Positions 1 to 8,981 of a stretch of 12,492 nucleotides of DNA are shown here, piece by piece; the first letter of the stretch is position 1, and each line of letters starts with the position of its first letter. Below the pieces are notes generated by a model, which searched no databases, was not told where the DNA came from, and was given only the letters and a program-made list of their open reading frames with translations. The position numbers and the translations under genes were made by a program. Source of the DNA: Micractinium sp. NFX-FRZ (Eukaryota > Chlorophyta > Trebouxiophyceae > Chlorellales > Chlorellaceae); NCBI GenBank assembly GCA_029339195.1, contig JAPTJF010000804.1:1-12492 (forward strand). Reading direction: 5' to 3'.

Positions 1-295
1 GCGAGCGTGAAGCAAGCGTGCATGGACCGTCGGGCAGAGGGCAGCCAACCCCGCCAGGCTGCCCGTCCCCATGTCGGGCCCACACACGCACGTGCGGCCA
101 GCGCCTGTGCTGCTCAGCGTTCACAGCACTCGACCTGCCTCCCCAAATGGCGCCCGCCCGCCCACCCACCTGCCTGCCCCCGCTGCCCTGTCCTCGCTTC
201 CCTCCTTCCTCCTTCCTTCCTTCCAGCCCTGCCCACCCTGCTAACCCAGCCCCGCTCTCGCCTTGGCCGCCCCCCTGCATTCCCGTGCTCTCCAG

Positions 296-379
296 GAGTG
301 CTGCCCCGGCCTGGTGTGCTACGACAGCAACCACGACAATGGCGAGGCCAAGCGCTGCCAGAAGCCGCACTGGGGCTAG
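296..379 (+). CDS. Last exon of an upstream gene encoding a Cys-rich protein tail (partial)
   Basis: A pyrimidine-rich stretch (about 190-295) ends in an acceptor, CTCTCCAG, at 295. The following 28 codons read ECCPGLVCYDSN, then HDNGEAKRCQKPHWG, then TAG at 377-379, assuming phase 0. The spacing of an adjacent Cys pair, a Cys four residues on and a later Cys (CC-PGLV-C ... RC) resembles the second half of cystine-knot or knottin-type secreted domains. That points to a secreted or luminal disulfide-rich protein, but 27 residues are too few to name a family. The rest of the gene is left of the window, and bases 1-295 look like its last intron. A TGTAA 260 nt downstream supports a real gene end here. 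The function is unknown; the exon call is fairly secure and the fold is a guess. Confidence 0.68.
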   Translation, partial: ECCPGLVCYDSNHDNGEAKRCQKPHWG

Positions 380-638
380 AGCTCCGGCTGAGGCCCCACG
401 CCATCCCGCCTCAAGCTGGCAGGCCACAAGTCCAGCCAGCACAGCACCAAGGCCATCCGTGGGTCAACCCACCCCCAACCCACCGCCCATGACCTGCACA
501 TACTCCCCCCTCCCGCCTCGCCCCGCCTGTTGCCACACCCTTCACCCTGCCTGCGCCACAATCTCATAGCAGTGCGGACCCCTGCCAATGCGTGTAGCGC
601 TCGGCCGCCCATCTACTGCTTGTACGGTTGATCATGCC

Positions 639-643
639 TGTAA
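639..643 (+). terminator. Poly(A) signal TGTAA of the Cys-rich gene
   Basis: TGTAA is the standard polyadenylation signal in volvocine green algae. This copy lies about 260 nt past the TAG at 377-379, a normal 3' UTR length, with cleavage expected some 10-20 nt further on. Confidence 0.6.
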
Positions 644-649
644 GCACGA

Positions 650-1320
650 GCGTGTGCACGAGCGTGTGCAGCAGTGCAAGGTTGCACATGTCTAGAGCGC
701 AAAGGGAGGGGAGGAGGCAGGTGGACGGGGGCACACAACAAAGGGGGAGACCAGCGGCCACAGCAGGGGGGCGGGCAAGCGATGCGGGTGCACTCGGGCT
801 CTCATGGTAGCATGGCAAGTGAGGACTGATGGGGGGTGCAGGCACCAGGGTGAAGCGTGTATGTGGGGGGGCCGACCTGAGAATGACCACCCAGCAGAGG
901 GCGAGAGAGGCATGCTGTGTGTGAAGCTGCCGCCCCCTGCTGCATCTGCCCCGCCATCCCCCTGTTCCTGCACCTTTCTCATGGTGCCGCCTCTCCAACG
1001 CCTGCTGTGGCCGTGGTGCAGTGCACACATGGACTGCCAAAGGTGTGCAATGCGGGCTGGGGGTGTGCAGTCGACAATTGGCGGCAGCAGCGGCTTGTGG
1101 CAGCGTCGGACAGTACCTGCGGGGACTGCTGCCCACAAGGCACAACACAGGTTGTCTTGTATGTGTGGTGGGAGGTCTTGGGTGGGGTCTATGCAGGCTT
1201 CGGAAGAAAGCCTGGTGGCAGCTTAGGCCGGCGCCGCCATACATGAACAGGTGGGATGTGGCGCCAGCTCAGCTCACCACCTCTTAAAGTCGCCTCCGAG
1301 GTCCGCACCGTTTGTTTTTC
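650..1320. other. Intergenic stretch with no supportable gene
   Basis: This stretch lies between the poly(A) signal of the upstream gene and the first plausible exon of the exostosin-like gene. Open frames occur on both strands, but none has convincing splice borders, conserved motifs or protein-like composition. The start holds a 12-base unit, CACGAGCGTGTG, repeated twice in tandem (about 645-668). The promoter of the downstream gene should lie in the right half, but I see no clear TATA box. Confidence 0.5.
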
Positions 1321-1515
1321 AGGCGAGCAAGGTGAGCACGTCCGTCCAAAGTCATCCCAGGCCCAGGAAAGCAGGGCGCACTGGGTTTGGCTGGGCCTGC
1401 CTGGGTTGTTGCGGGCGGGTTGTTGCCGGCCGCAGGCATGAGCTGGCGCAGCAGGGTGTCGGAAGCTGGGTGTATCATCGAGTGGATTTGGCCCTGTTTT
1501 TCCTGCTTGGTTCAG

Positions 1516-1559
1516 CCTGCCTCCAAGTCCAACGCATACAAGACCGCCTCCAAGAGAAG
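1516..1559 (+). other. Probable 5' exon of the exostosin-like gene (UTR or N-terminal extension)
   Basis: A 44-nt segment is bounded by a good acceptor (TGCTTGGTTCAG ending at 1515) and a good donor (AAG|GTGAGA at 1560). Joined to the acceptor at 1861-1864 (TTTCCCTGCAG), it stays open in the frame of the ATG at 1896, reading PASKSNAYKTASKRR and then LTPHTPCATA before the Met. It could therefore be 5' UTR or a basic cytosolic tail. A further upstream exon could end at 1331 (GCAAG|GTGAGC) and also stays open through the join. No ATG in that frame was found nearby, so 5' UTR is preferred. Confidence 0.42.
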
Positions 1560-1895
1560 GTGAGAAGGCACCCCGTCCCAGGCCCTGACTGCCACCAGTT
1601 TCGGGCTCCAAGGCAGCTCTGCGGTTCCATCATATGCATACCTCGGAAGGCGTGGTGGGCGGCAGATCTGGTGGCAGCGGCTGGGGCGGGCAACAGGGTG
1701 CCGAGAGGGCCGGCCACAGCCGCTGGCGGTAAGCGGCGGCAGCGCCGCCCCCACCCACCCGCCGCAGACACTAGGAGAAGCCTAGGTCCCCCCCATGTCC
1801 CGGATACGCCCACCTGCCGCAGATCTCTAGGACTCAATCTCCCACCCACTCTGTTTCCCTGCAGGCTCACCCCTCACACTCCTTGTGCAACAGCC

Positions 1896-1967
1896 ATGGC
1901 GGCCGCCGGCAGCCGGCTGCTGCTATGCGTGGCGGCCCTGCTGTTGGTGTCTTTTGCTGCGGGGCAG
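1896..1967 (+). other. Signal peptide or signal anchor of the exostosin-like protein
   Basis: Residues 1-24 read MAAAGSRLLLCVAALLL, then VSFAAGQ. One Arg precedes a run of about 16 hydrophobic residues, and the small-residue end (FAAG|Q) suits signal-peptidase cleavage near residue 22-23. If the protein starts here it may be secreted or luminal. If upstream exons are coding, the same helix would become a type II membrane anchor behind a basic tail. Confidence 0.75.
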
Positions 1968-4900
1968 GAACGCCAGGGGGAGCCGACACTGCCCCGCTGC
2001 CACCCGAACTGTACACGTCACGGGTGGGCAAGCCGGGTCGGCAGCGAATGCGAAGCCCCTGGGGCTCAGCAATCAACGCTGATTACCTTGCTTGCCTCCC
2101 GTGCTGTTTTGCAGGAACTGTGGCGACGACGGGCGCTGCAGGCAAGCAATCTCGGTGCTGCAATTTGCATCTCGGGACGCGCTAACCGGTCCCGCCGGGG
2201 CTGCCACTGCCAGCCAGCTTTGGCCGCCTCCAGTGTAGGACTCTGCAGTTTCTCCTGTGAAGGTGTAAGTTATTGGGATGCTGTTGTGCGCTGCAGGTGT
2301 CCGTTTGGGCGGCTGGGCGAGGCATGCGAGATTGACTTTCTAGCGCCCTGCAAGCCCAACAAGGACGGCCTACGTGAGTGTAGGCAGTAACCATGTGCAG
2401 CAGCGCACAGCAGCAGCACCACAGCACCCGCCTGCGGCAGCACCCACCGCTGAACTTCAGTGACACATGGCACCACGGACAGCACTTAAAGCTCCACCTG
2501 CCTTCAGGCTGCAGTCTCATGCACGGCGTTGCTGCGTGCTTGGTTAAGTGCCGTCCTCTGTTGCTGTTGCACAGCTCACGCTCAGGGGCCGCTGCTGCTG
2601 CTGCTGCTGCGTGTCCCTGCCTGCAGCCAACTGCAGCATTGATGTGACCAAGAGCTGCGAGTGCATGCGGCGCTGCCAGGAGTACTACTGTCGGAAGGAC
2701 TCGGCAGGCACAGAGATCTGCGAGTGTGAGTGGGTACATGCGCTTGCACAGTGCAGCAGAGCAACGGGCGTTACCCTGCAGTATGCGTGTGGAGCACAAG
2801 TTGAAAAGCGGCGGGCAATGCCTAGCTGCGCCATGCATGCATACCCGACCCTCTCTTGCGCCTTTGGCGGCCCCTGCCTCTTTTTCTGGTTGCAGCGTTG
2901 GGCCTAGAGCTGCGGGACAGGAATGACAGAGGCTGCTACGAGCGGGAGGGTGTGCCTCCTGATGAGCAGGTTGGGGCATGGGCAAAGAGCGACTTGTCGG
3001 CATGCGGAGCATGATGGATTGCACGCTCTTGCCCAGCTGGTGCCGGATGGGCGAAATGGGATAGCGTGAACTAGTGGTTGCTCGGAAACACGGGGGCCTG
3101 GGGTCTCTGTGCACCTTAACGAATGCACAAGTATACATATCCGTGCAACCTGTGCAACCTAACCTGTGCAGCCCTGACGTGCTGACGACCTTGTGCCACC
3201 CCTTGGGTTTGCGCTGGCCTGCCTTGCCCCCCATTACTTGCAGTACTCAATGATCCCTGAGCCTCATGAATCCAACGTCAAGTGCTTTGTCGACCACAAG
3301 CCTGGGGCGGTTCCCGTCAACTGCAGGTGCGCACGCCACAGTGTACCCGGCTGCTGCCTCCAGTCTGGCTGCCGCAAAATTAGGCGACGTCATGCATAGG
3401 CAGGCGGCTCTTTTTCATTCCCGGTTGTGTGCCGCGCCGGGAACCGCCATCTCTGTTGAGACGTACACGGTGTAACAGGAAGGAGAAGGAAGGAGAATGC
3501 TCTGCCTGTGCAAGGACTGCCTGTACGTGAAAGCACTGTTGCTGCACGCACCGTGATCCACGGGGCATCCCCTCGGCCTGCAGTGAAGCGCTGGTACGAG
3601 GTGGCGACGAAATGAACCTGCCCATGTCACTCTGCCCAGGAACAGAAAACTGCAGCAACCGTGGGTAGGTGGGCCAGGCTAACCCGATGGTAGGGTGTCA
3701 TTGGGAGTCGTTTGCTTTTAGGCAGTGTCACAAACACACACCAGCCCGCCACTTTCACAACAGTAGCAGCGTACTTGGCATCCCACGTGCAAGTGAGTGC
3801 ATAACCGCGTGGGCATGCGCTGTTGTGCTCCCCTGTTTTTGCTGCCCTACACTTGTACCACTCGCAGTTATTGCACACGACTTGAGGGACAGTTGAAGGG
3901 CAACGGCATTTGCCGCTGCCATTACGGCTACACTGTGAGACATGAAGTTTGAGCACAGATTGCCTCCTTACTCTGCTGCTCTGTTTGCATAGGCTGGACT
4001 GTCAGCCTGCTTCCTTGGCCATGCCTACGTCGACAGCGGGCCTGCATGGCAAGCACCTTTACCTGCTGGCTGTGCATATGCAGACTTTTACACGCGAAGA
4101 TGCATAGCACCCTGCATTCAGACCATGCAGCTTTCAATGACCTGTAGAAACTCATGACTCATGCCTGTGCGCGTGCGGTTGTCCCATTCATCTTGTACAG
4201 GGCGAGAAGTGCGAGTTTGAGCACAATATGTGCTACAGGCAGTGCTCGGGTAGGTCTTCAAGAGGCTAGCGGTCTTCATGTTGTTTCTGATGCCACGCGC
4301 GTGTAGAGCTGGGGTCCCGTTCCCGAGTTTGCATGCACTGTGTGCCTTCCCTTTCCTGCAGGGCGGGGCAGGTGCATCGATAAGTTTTGCCATTGCGAGC
4401 CACCCTACTTCAGGTGCGGTCTGGGGCGGGGTGATATGCGCATATTGCAGCAGTTCGACGCATGAGGTGTCAAATAGCAGGCATGGGCTTGCTTAAACCA
4501 GTGTGCTTGCACAACCTGCTTTTCAACAATGAAGGTTGGCCTCACAATGTGCTTGCATGCCTGCCTGCCTGTCTGCTTGCTTGCATGCTTGCAGCATCGG
4601 TTGCACCCGCAACCAGGTCTACCCAACCAACTCCTCGCGCCCTAGCCCCGTCAACTTCAAAATATACATGTGCGCTTTGCGTTCCATGCGTATAAATACA
4701 TCATGAGATGACTGTGCGATGCATAGGCAACATGCAGAAACCTTGTTGCTTACGGGCCACCTGCATGGCGGCTCGACCCCGTACCCTTCCTATACTCGTA
4801 TGCATGCTTAACTTTCTTTGCCCATGCATCATGCAGGTACGAGCTGAACACACAGGTGCGCATCTAACCGGACGTAGAATGCACGTTGGGTTGGGTCACG

Positions 4901-7900
4901 CTTAGCTAAATTTGGCCATGCAACCATAGATACTTGCGTGGGTACTAGTGATTCGAAACGTGAGGACACTTATGGAAGATTTAGCATGTACACACTTTAA
5001 TCAATTCCTGTCCACAGCTGGCCTATGACACTTACAACGTCGGTCCCGACCCTATCTACACTGCTTACCAAAAGGTAATGAGAGCGAGATTGCAGGTGGC
5101 TGCATTCCGCTTGCTTGCTTGTCTTATGAAAGTCACACAGGCTCCGCCTCTCATGAATAAGGCTGACACTTCAGCCGGATGTTGCTTCTGCCATCGCACC
5201 GCCTACAAACTTCCTGCCAATAGGCTCTGTCGGGGGTGGTAATGCGGCAGCCGCTTAGTGTGCATCAATTCTTCCCTCCGCGGTCACCTTGTGCCTATGC
5301 AGTTCATGGACCAGTTCTTGGTGAGCCCTGTGCGGACAGAAGATCCCTCTGAGGCCAACTTATTTTACATACCATCGTTTACTTACAGCTACGCTGGTGG
5401 GTGTTTACAGCAGCAGGCGGGTGGAAGCTGATAGTACAAGTGTGAAGAAAGTTGATGAGGAACACAGTGCAGCCACCTTTGAGAGGCAAAGGGCACCTCG
5501 CGGTTTTTCTTTTCAAGTGCTAGCGCGTGCCAAGGTCATGTGTACTCGGGCGCAGCATTGCTGCTCATTAATTGCATGGAGCGCCCCCCCACTGGACATA
5601 CATTGACAAACGCCATGCTGCTTGTGTGCTGCAGGCAACTTGGGGCCTGGGGATGGGCATATGCATTTGCTGCTGGACCACATTCAACACAATTACCCCT
5701 ACTGGAACCGCACAGGAGGAAGGGACCATTTCTTTGTGAGTCTTCAATATCAATGGCCCACGTGCTCTTGAACTGCGGCGTGTGCTGCCCTGCCCCAAAC
5801 CGTCCCAGCTAGGCCAGCCAGCTAGCCTACCACCAAGTCGAGCTTGAACCGTTGGCAGTTCTTCTCTATGTAGCAGTCTTATGCCTGCATGCCTGCCCGT
5901 TTGCAGTGGGCACCTGGTGACCGAGGGACGTGCTACATGTCTGGCGTGGCTTTTCAACCCATCCAAGTCGTGCATTTCGGCCAACATACAACACCTGTCA
6001 ATTATGGGCATGTGGGCCACATTGGGCATGAAGGTGAGGCTTGGGTGGGCACAGAGGCATGCCGGCACGTAACAGAGCACTATGGTGTTGCCTATGTGGA
6101 TCGCCCATATTCCTAGTCCAGCCAGCCACGAAGCGTCACGCTTGCCGTGTGCACTTGCCGCTTGTGCCATGCTTGTTTGAGGTCCATCCCACCTGCCCAC
6201 CCGGCTCCGCCCTGCTGCTTCCCCGGGCTTCAGCCTACGGCTGCTTCAACCCGATGAAAGACGTTGTCGCTGCGCCCTATTGGCCTACGGAAGAACCCAT
6301 TCTAAAGCGTACTGCCCAGATGAGCGTGGATGAAATGCTGGCGAAGAAGACACGGTGGGGAACATATGTGTGAGGGAGGGTGTGAGCTTTTGTTGTGTCA
6401 TGGCGAGCCGATGGCGTGGCTAATGAGGATGTGCCGTGCTTTGGAACAGCGGGATTGAACCCTGCGGTGCTGGGTGTGCATGTATATACGTGAAGCTTAC
6501 CCATGTTGCACCATGCAAGCCGTCCCAACACACAGGTTGTTTTTCTTTGCGGGCGGCGTGCCACCACATCTGGACTACTCGTGAGGTTGCTTGCATGCCC
6601 GCATGCATGCATGACCGCACTCTTGCTATCTTGCTTGCCCGCTGACGTGGTTCGTTCGTGCACCGGTTGGGAGCCCATCACCACATATTTGTGTTAATGT
6701 CTAGGCTTGTCATATTGCGTTTGGACTTGTGCAGTTGTTTCGCCGCCATTATACAAGACCAAATACCTGTTGTGTACTCAATATGCAGTGGTGGCACACG
6801 GCAGGCGATGCACAGGCTGGTGCTCGATTGGGGGTGAGCCGCTCCCTACGTAGCAACTCATATGTGCTGTCGCTTGGCCTGACATGCCAGTGGCAACCGC
6901 TTGGGACGACACGATTCTGCTGCTTGTTGGTAGCTTGCTAATGACACTGGCTTATTTTCTGTTGACCGCTTTAGTCACGTCCCCAAAATGCCGAAAGCAT
7001 GTGCCTCCCCCGTGGTGCCCTACTTTGACTGATCATAATCATTCTTGCGTTATGTATGTACCCTTCCACATATGTATGCAGAGATCCCGAGTTCGAGGTG
7101 AGTAAGGCACTGATAAAGGGGCAGGCCAGCCTCTGCTATATGTGTGCTAGCACATCATCAAACCTGAGCGTACCCTTCCTTCCTGTGCAGCCCCGCATGC
7201 ATGCGGTGCCTTGCCGCCCTGTGCCTTGCTGCCCCCGCAAGCATGCTCTATGTTGCTCCTCTCCATGGCCAGCTCCCCTCTGCCTCGCCCATGCCACGTA
7301 CATGCAACTGCAGTTCGTGGATGGAGGAGTGGGGGACGAGTATGTGGAAAAGCTGCGCTCCGCAAAGTTTTGCCTAGCTCCTTTTGGGTGGGTGGGTGGT
7401 CACACGTCCTTGATGGACGGGGTGGGGAGGCAGGCAGCAACCACGCAACATGTGGGCAACATGCATGCACTGGTAGAACGGGGCCAGGACTGGTGGGGCG
7501 CACTTGTGGAGGGGCACCCGGGATTGTTGGGATTTGGACTCCAGGGCTGCCGCAGCTGTGAGAGCAAGTCCCTGCGCGCACTGCCGGGGTATCTAGCTGC
7601 TGCCATACAGCCATACATCAACCGCATGCACTCTTACGCTCGATGCTCACTGCTGTACTTGCAGGCATGGCTGGGGTGAGTGGAGCTGTATTTCACGTTG
7701 AAGTCGGGGCAGGGGGCAGCTTGGTGACCATGCAGGAGTTGCAGCTGGCCCTTCCTTCCTTCCTTCCTTCCTGCGTACATGATGGTTGGCTAGACCGGGC
7801 ATCTACACATGCATGCTCTGCTTCTCTCCGATTAACACCGGCTAGAACTGACAAGTGCAACCCAACCATCCCGCTGCAGGCAACCGTCTGCCCCAAGCCA

Positions 7901-8406
7901 TGATTGCAGGCTGCGTGCCGGTTATCGTGCAGGTGGGAAAGTATTGCGGACTGATGCTGGTGTGGTTGTGCCTCTAAACAATCGTCTCGGGAGTAATCCG
8001 CCTCTTTGCGTTCCTGTGTTGCCTTGCTGCCCTCCATGGTCGGGCCCCTACCCTTCCCAGGGCAAACCACCCACTCAACTCATGCCACCGCTGCTAGCCT
8101 CACTTCCCGCCGCCCTTTGCTCTTCTCCCCACCTACCTTCTCTGCATTCAGGAGCACATCCTCCAGCCTTATGAAGATGTGTTGCCATACGAAGACTTTA
8201 GCATCCGCCTCACCAACAATGACCTGCCCGACCTGCGGGAGATTCTGCGTGGCATAAGTGACGAACACTACTGGCGGCTGCTACAGGGCGTGAAGCGGTA
8301 TCACCTGGCGTTCAGCTGGACAGCTCGCCTGGATGGCACAGCCTTCGAGTACACGCTGCTCACACTGCGCCGCAAGTACATGCACATGCAGTCTCTGCTT
8401 TATTGA
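1896..8406 (+). CDS. EGF-like/exostosin (GT47) family glycosyltransferase, 24 exons, 609 aa
   Basis: Probable Golgi or ER glycosyltransferase of the GT47 (exostosin) family carrying EGF-like repeats. CDS exons: 1896-2023, 2115-2141, 2297-2373, 2627-2725, 2896-2969, 3244-3326, 3584-3664, 3868-3934, 4201-4249, 4362-4413, 4595-4669, 4837-4855, 5018-5074, 5303-5396, 5635-5735, 5907-6033, 6234-6354, 6536-6580, 6789-6833, 7082-7097, 7314-7387, 7665-7675, 7880-7932, 8152-8406. All phases close to 609 codons plus TGA. The ATG at 1896 has good context (CAGCCATGG) and opens a hydrophobic N-terminus (residues 7-23), read as a signal peptide or type II anchor. Cysteine-rich modules fill residues 35-249 and the catalytic domain about 267-575. 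N-glycosylation sequons occur at N38, N79, N185, N258 and N352. The 23 introns run 91-277 nt. The family is secure; acceptor sugar and linkage cannot be told from sequence. Confidence 0.92.
2142..2296 (+). other. GC-AG intron (intron 2 of the exostosin-like gene)
   Basis: The donor is AG|GCAAGC at 2142 and the acceptor CTGCAG at 2291-2296. No GT donor near 2142 restores the frame. The GC donor joins ...GRC-R to CPFGRLGEACE and completes a textbook EGF module. GC-AG introns are a known minor class, and the flanking AG|GCAAG matches the strong pairing such donors usually need. Confidence 0.82.
2591..2610 (+). repeat. (CTG)n microsatellite in intron 3
   Basis: About six and a half CTG/GCT units lie 16 nt before the acceptor of exon 4, overlapping the region where a branch point and pyrimidine tract are expected. 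Confidence 0.9.
4552..4594 (+). repeat. TGCC/TGCT tetranucleotide-rich tract before exon 11
   Basis: The tract is an imperfect run of TGCC, TGTC and TGCT units ending directly in the acceptor GCTTGCAG. It acts as the degenerate pyrimidine tract of intron 10. Confidence 0.7.
4837..4855 (+). other. 19-nt microexon (exon 12)
   Basis: The exon is flanked by ATCATGCAG and GTGCGC. It supplies the end of the Met codon and YELNTQ, finishing the first beta-strand of the GT47 domain (KIYM-YEL). Frame is kept on both sides, and skipping it would shift the frame. Confidence 0.85.
7082..7097 (+). other. 16-nt microexon (exon 20)
   Basis: The exon is flanked by TATGTATGCAG and GTGAGT. It completes a Gly codon and adds DPEFE between the WG of exon 19 and FVDGGVGDEY of exon 21. 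Phase 2 entry and phase 0 exit match both neighbours. Confidence 0.8.
7665..7675 (+). other. 11-nt microexon (exon 22)
   Basis: The exon is flanked by GTACTTGCAG and GTGAGT. It encodes only the end of a Gly codon, HGW, and the first base of the next Gly. It sits in the catalytic core and is needed to read APFG-HGWG-NRLPQA without a break. Confidence 0.85.
7751..7771 (+). repeat. (CTTC)n microsatellite in intron 22
   Basis: About five CTTC units lie within the intron, more than 100 nt from the acceptor. A similar CCTT-rich tract lies at about 200-226 in the last intron of the upstream gene. Confidence 0.88.
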
Positions 8407-8981
8407 CAACTTCTCTAGTTGTGTGCTCTGTTCTCGGCCCTTGCAATGGCCATCTACCACCCATATGCACACCTAACATGCTTCAGTCGTCATGCTAGCT
8501 GTTTGTTATACTGGCAGCTCGGAGACAACCTGTTCATATTAATCCGTCTCCGCGCATCCCAGTTTCCGCTTGCATTTTGGCAACTGTAGTTTCCGATGCC
8601 ATAAGCAAACAACCTGACCTGTGTACTCGGCAGCAGTCGCCCCAAAGGTGCCTTTCGGGCGGCTGCTACCACTAGGCTGCCAGATTGGATGAGCCGCCAG
8701 TGACACATTGGTAGCAGAGCAACGAGATCAACCGAAGGCAGGAACGACATGCATAGCACGCATGACAGCTGGTTATTACGATGCGGGAAGGCAGCTGCCG
8801 GGGCTTGGCAGCGGCGCAGCCAGCCAACGGCCGTCATAGCGAGATCATTCCTTCCAGGGCAGCTCTCCCCCCCCATAAATACTGCAAATCATTTTGTTGT
8901 CCCCTTCACTTCCCCCTCGCGTCCTATCAGCCCGCTGCACCGGTTCGGGAAGCTTGGATTACTTAGCCTGATCTTACTTTC
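8407..8981 (+). other. Downstream region of the exostosin-like gene, no coding exon seen
   Basis: No TGTAA occurs on this strand from the TGA at 8404-8406 until 9323, so the 3' UTR may run through this stretch. It contains a hairpin (8633-8666) and a TATA-like CATAAATA at 8874-8881 after a C-rich run. I found no exon with both splice borders and protein-like content. Confidence 0.5.
8633..8666 (+). repeat. Near-perfect inverted repeat (hairpin)
   Basis: The arm GCAGTCGCCCCAAAGG (8633-8648) faces CCTTTCGGGCGGCTGC (8651-8666) across TG. Fourteen of 16 positions are Watson-Crick pairs, one is a G-U wobble in RNA and one a C-C mismatch. It lies about 230 nt past the stop codon of the exostosin-like gene and may be a 3' UTR stem or the trace of a small mobile element. 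Confidence 0.7.

Larger units (their letters stand above)
1998..4603 (+). other. Three EGF-like modules and a 10-Cys spacer (exons 1-11)
   Basis: EGF-1: Cys 35, 39, 45, 51, 53, 62 (HGNCGDDGRCRCPFGRLGEA core). EGF-2: Cys 180, 186, 192, 205, 207, 216 (GNGICRCHYGYTGEKC). EGF-3: Cys 223, 227, 233, 238, 240, 249 (GRCIDKFCHCEPPYF). Each shows the six-cysteine EGF order with the C-x-C pair and a last Cys eight residues later. Between EGF-1 and EGF-2, residues 70-162 hold ten more cysteines (70, 80, 88, 90, 94, 99, 109, 124, 149, 162) in a pattern I do not recognise as EGF. The even total (28, excluding Cys11 in the signal peptide) fits full disulfide pairing in the secretory pathway. EGF modules ahead of exostosin domains are known in chlorophyte algae, probably for protein or glycan contacts. 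Confidence 0.88.
4658..8310 (+). other. Exostosin (GT47) catalytic domain (exons 11-24)
   Basis: Landmarks in order: strand FKIYMYEL (267-274); DPSEANLFYIPSFTYSY (310-326); PYWNRTGGRDHFFW (349-362); the PIQVVHFG strand (379-386); CFNPMKDVV (407-415); LFFFAGG (445-451); YSGGTRQA (458-465); KLRSAKFCLAPFG (492-504), then HGWGNRLPQAMIAGCVPVIV (505-524); and PYEDVLPYEDFSIRL (531-545). The last two are the GT47 nucleotide-sugar-binding core, with the conserved GCVPVI turn and the acidic PYED/PYEDF segment. Gln513 stands where plant exostosins often carry an acidic residue before Ala; I recall NR-x-x-QA as usual in algal members, so I do not read it as loss of function. All core motifs are intact, so the gene looks functional. 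Confidence 0.9.

Noticed and set aside
1251..2390. 379-codon + strand open frame
   Set aside because: It merges exons 1-3 of the exostosin-like gene with two retained introns and upstream spacer. The spliced model gives EGF motifs that the read-through lacks.
2182..3234. 350-codon minus-strand open frame
   Set aside because: It lies over exons 3-5 of the + strand gene. The composition is low-complexity Ala/Cys/His with no motif, so it is a shadow of GC-rich DNA.
5568..6200. 210-codon minus-strand open frame
   Set aside because: It overlaps exons 15 and 16, which encode diagnostic GT47 motifs on the other strand. No motif or splice logic is visible on the minus strand.
8874..8881. TATA box (CATAAATA)
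   Set aside because: No convincing gene starts downstream; the next open frame is the decayed LINE tail.
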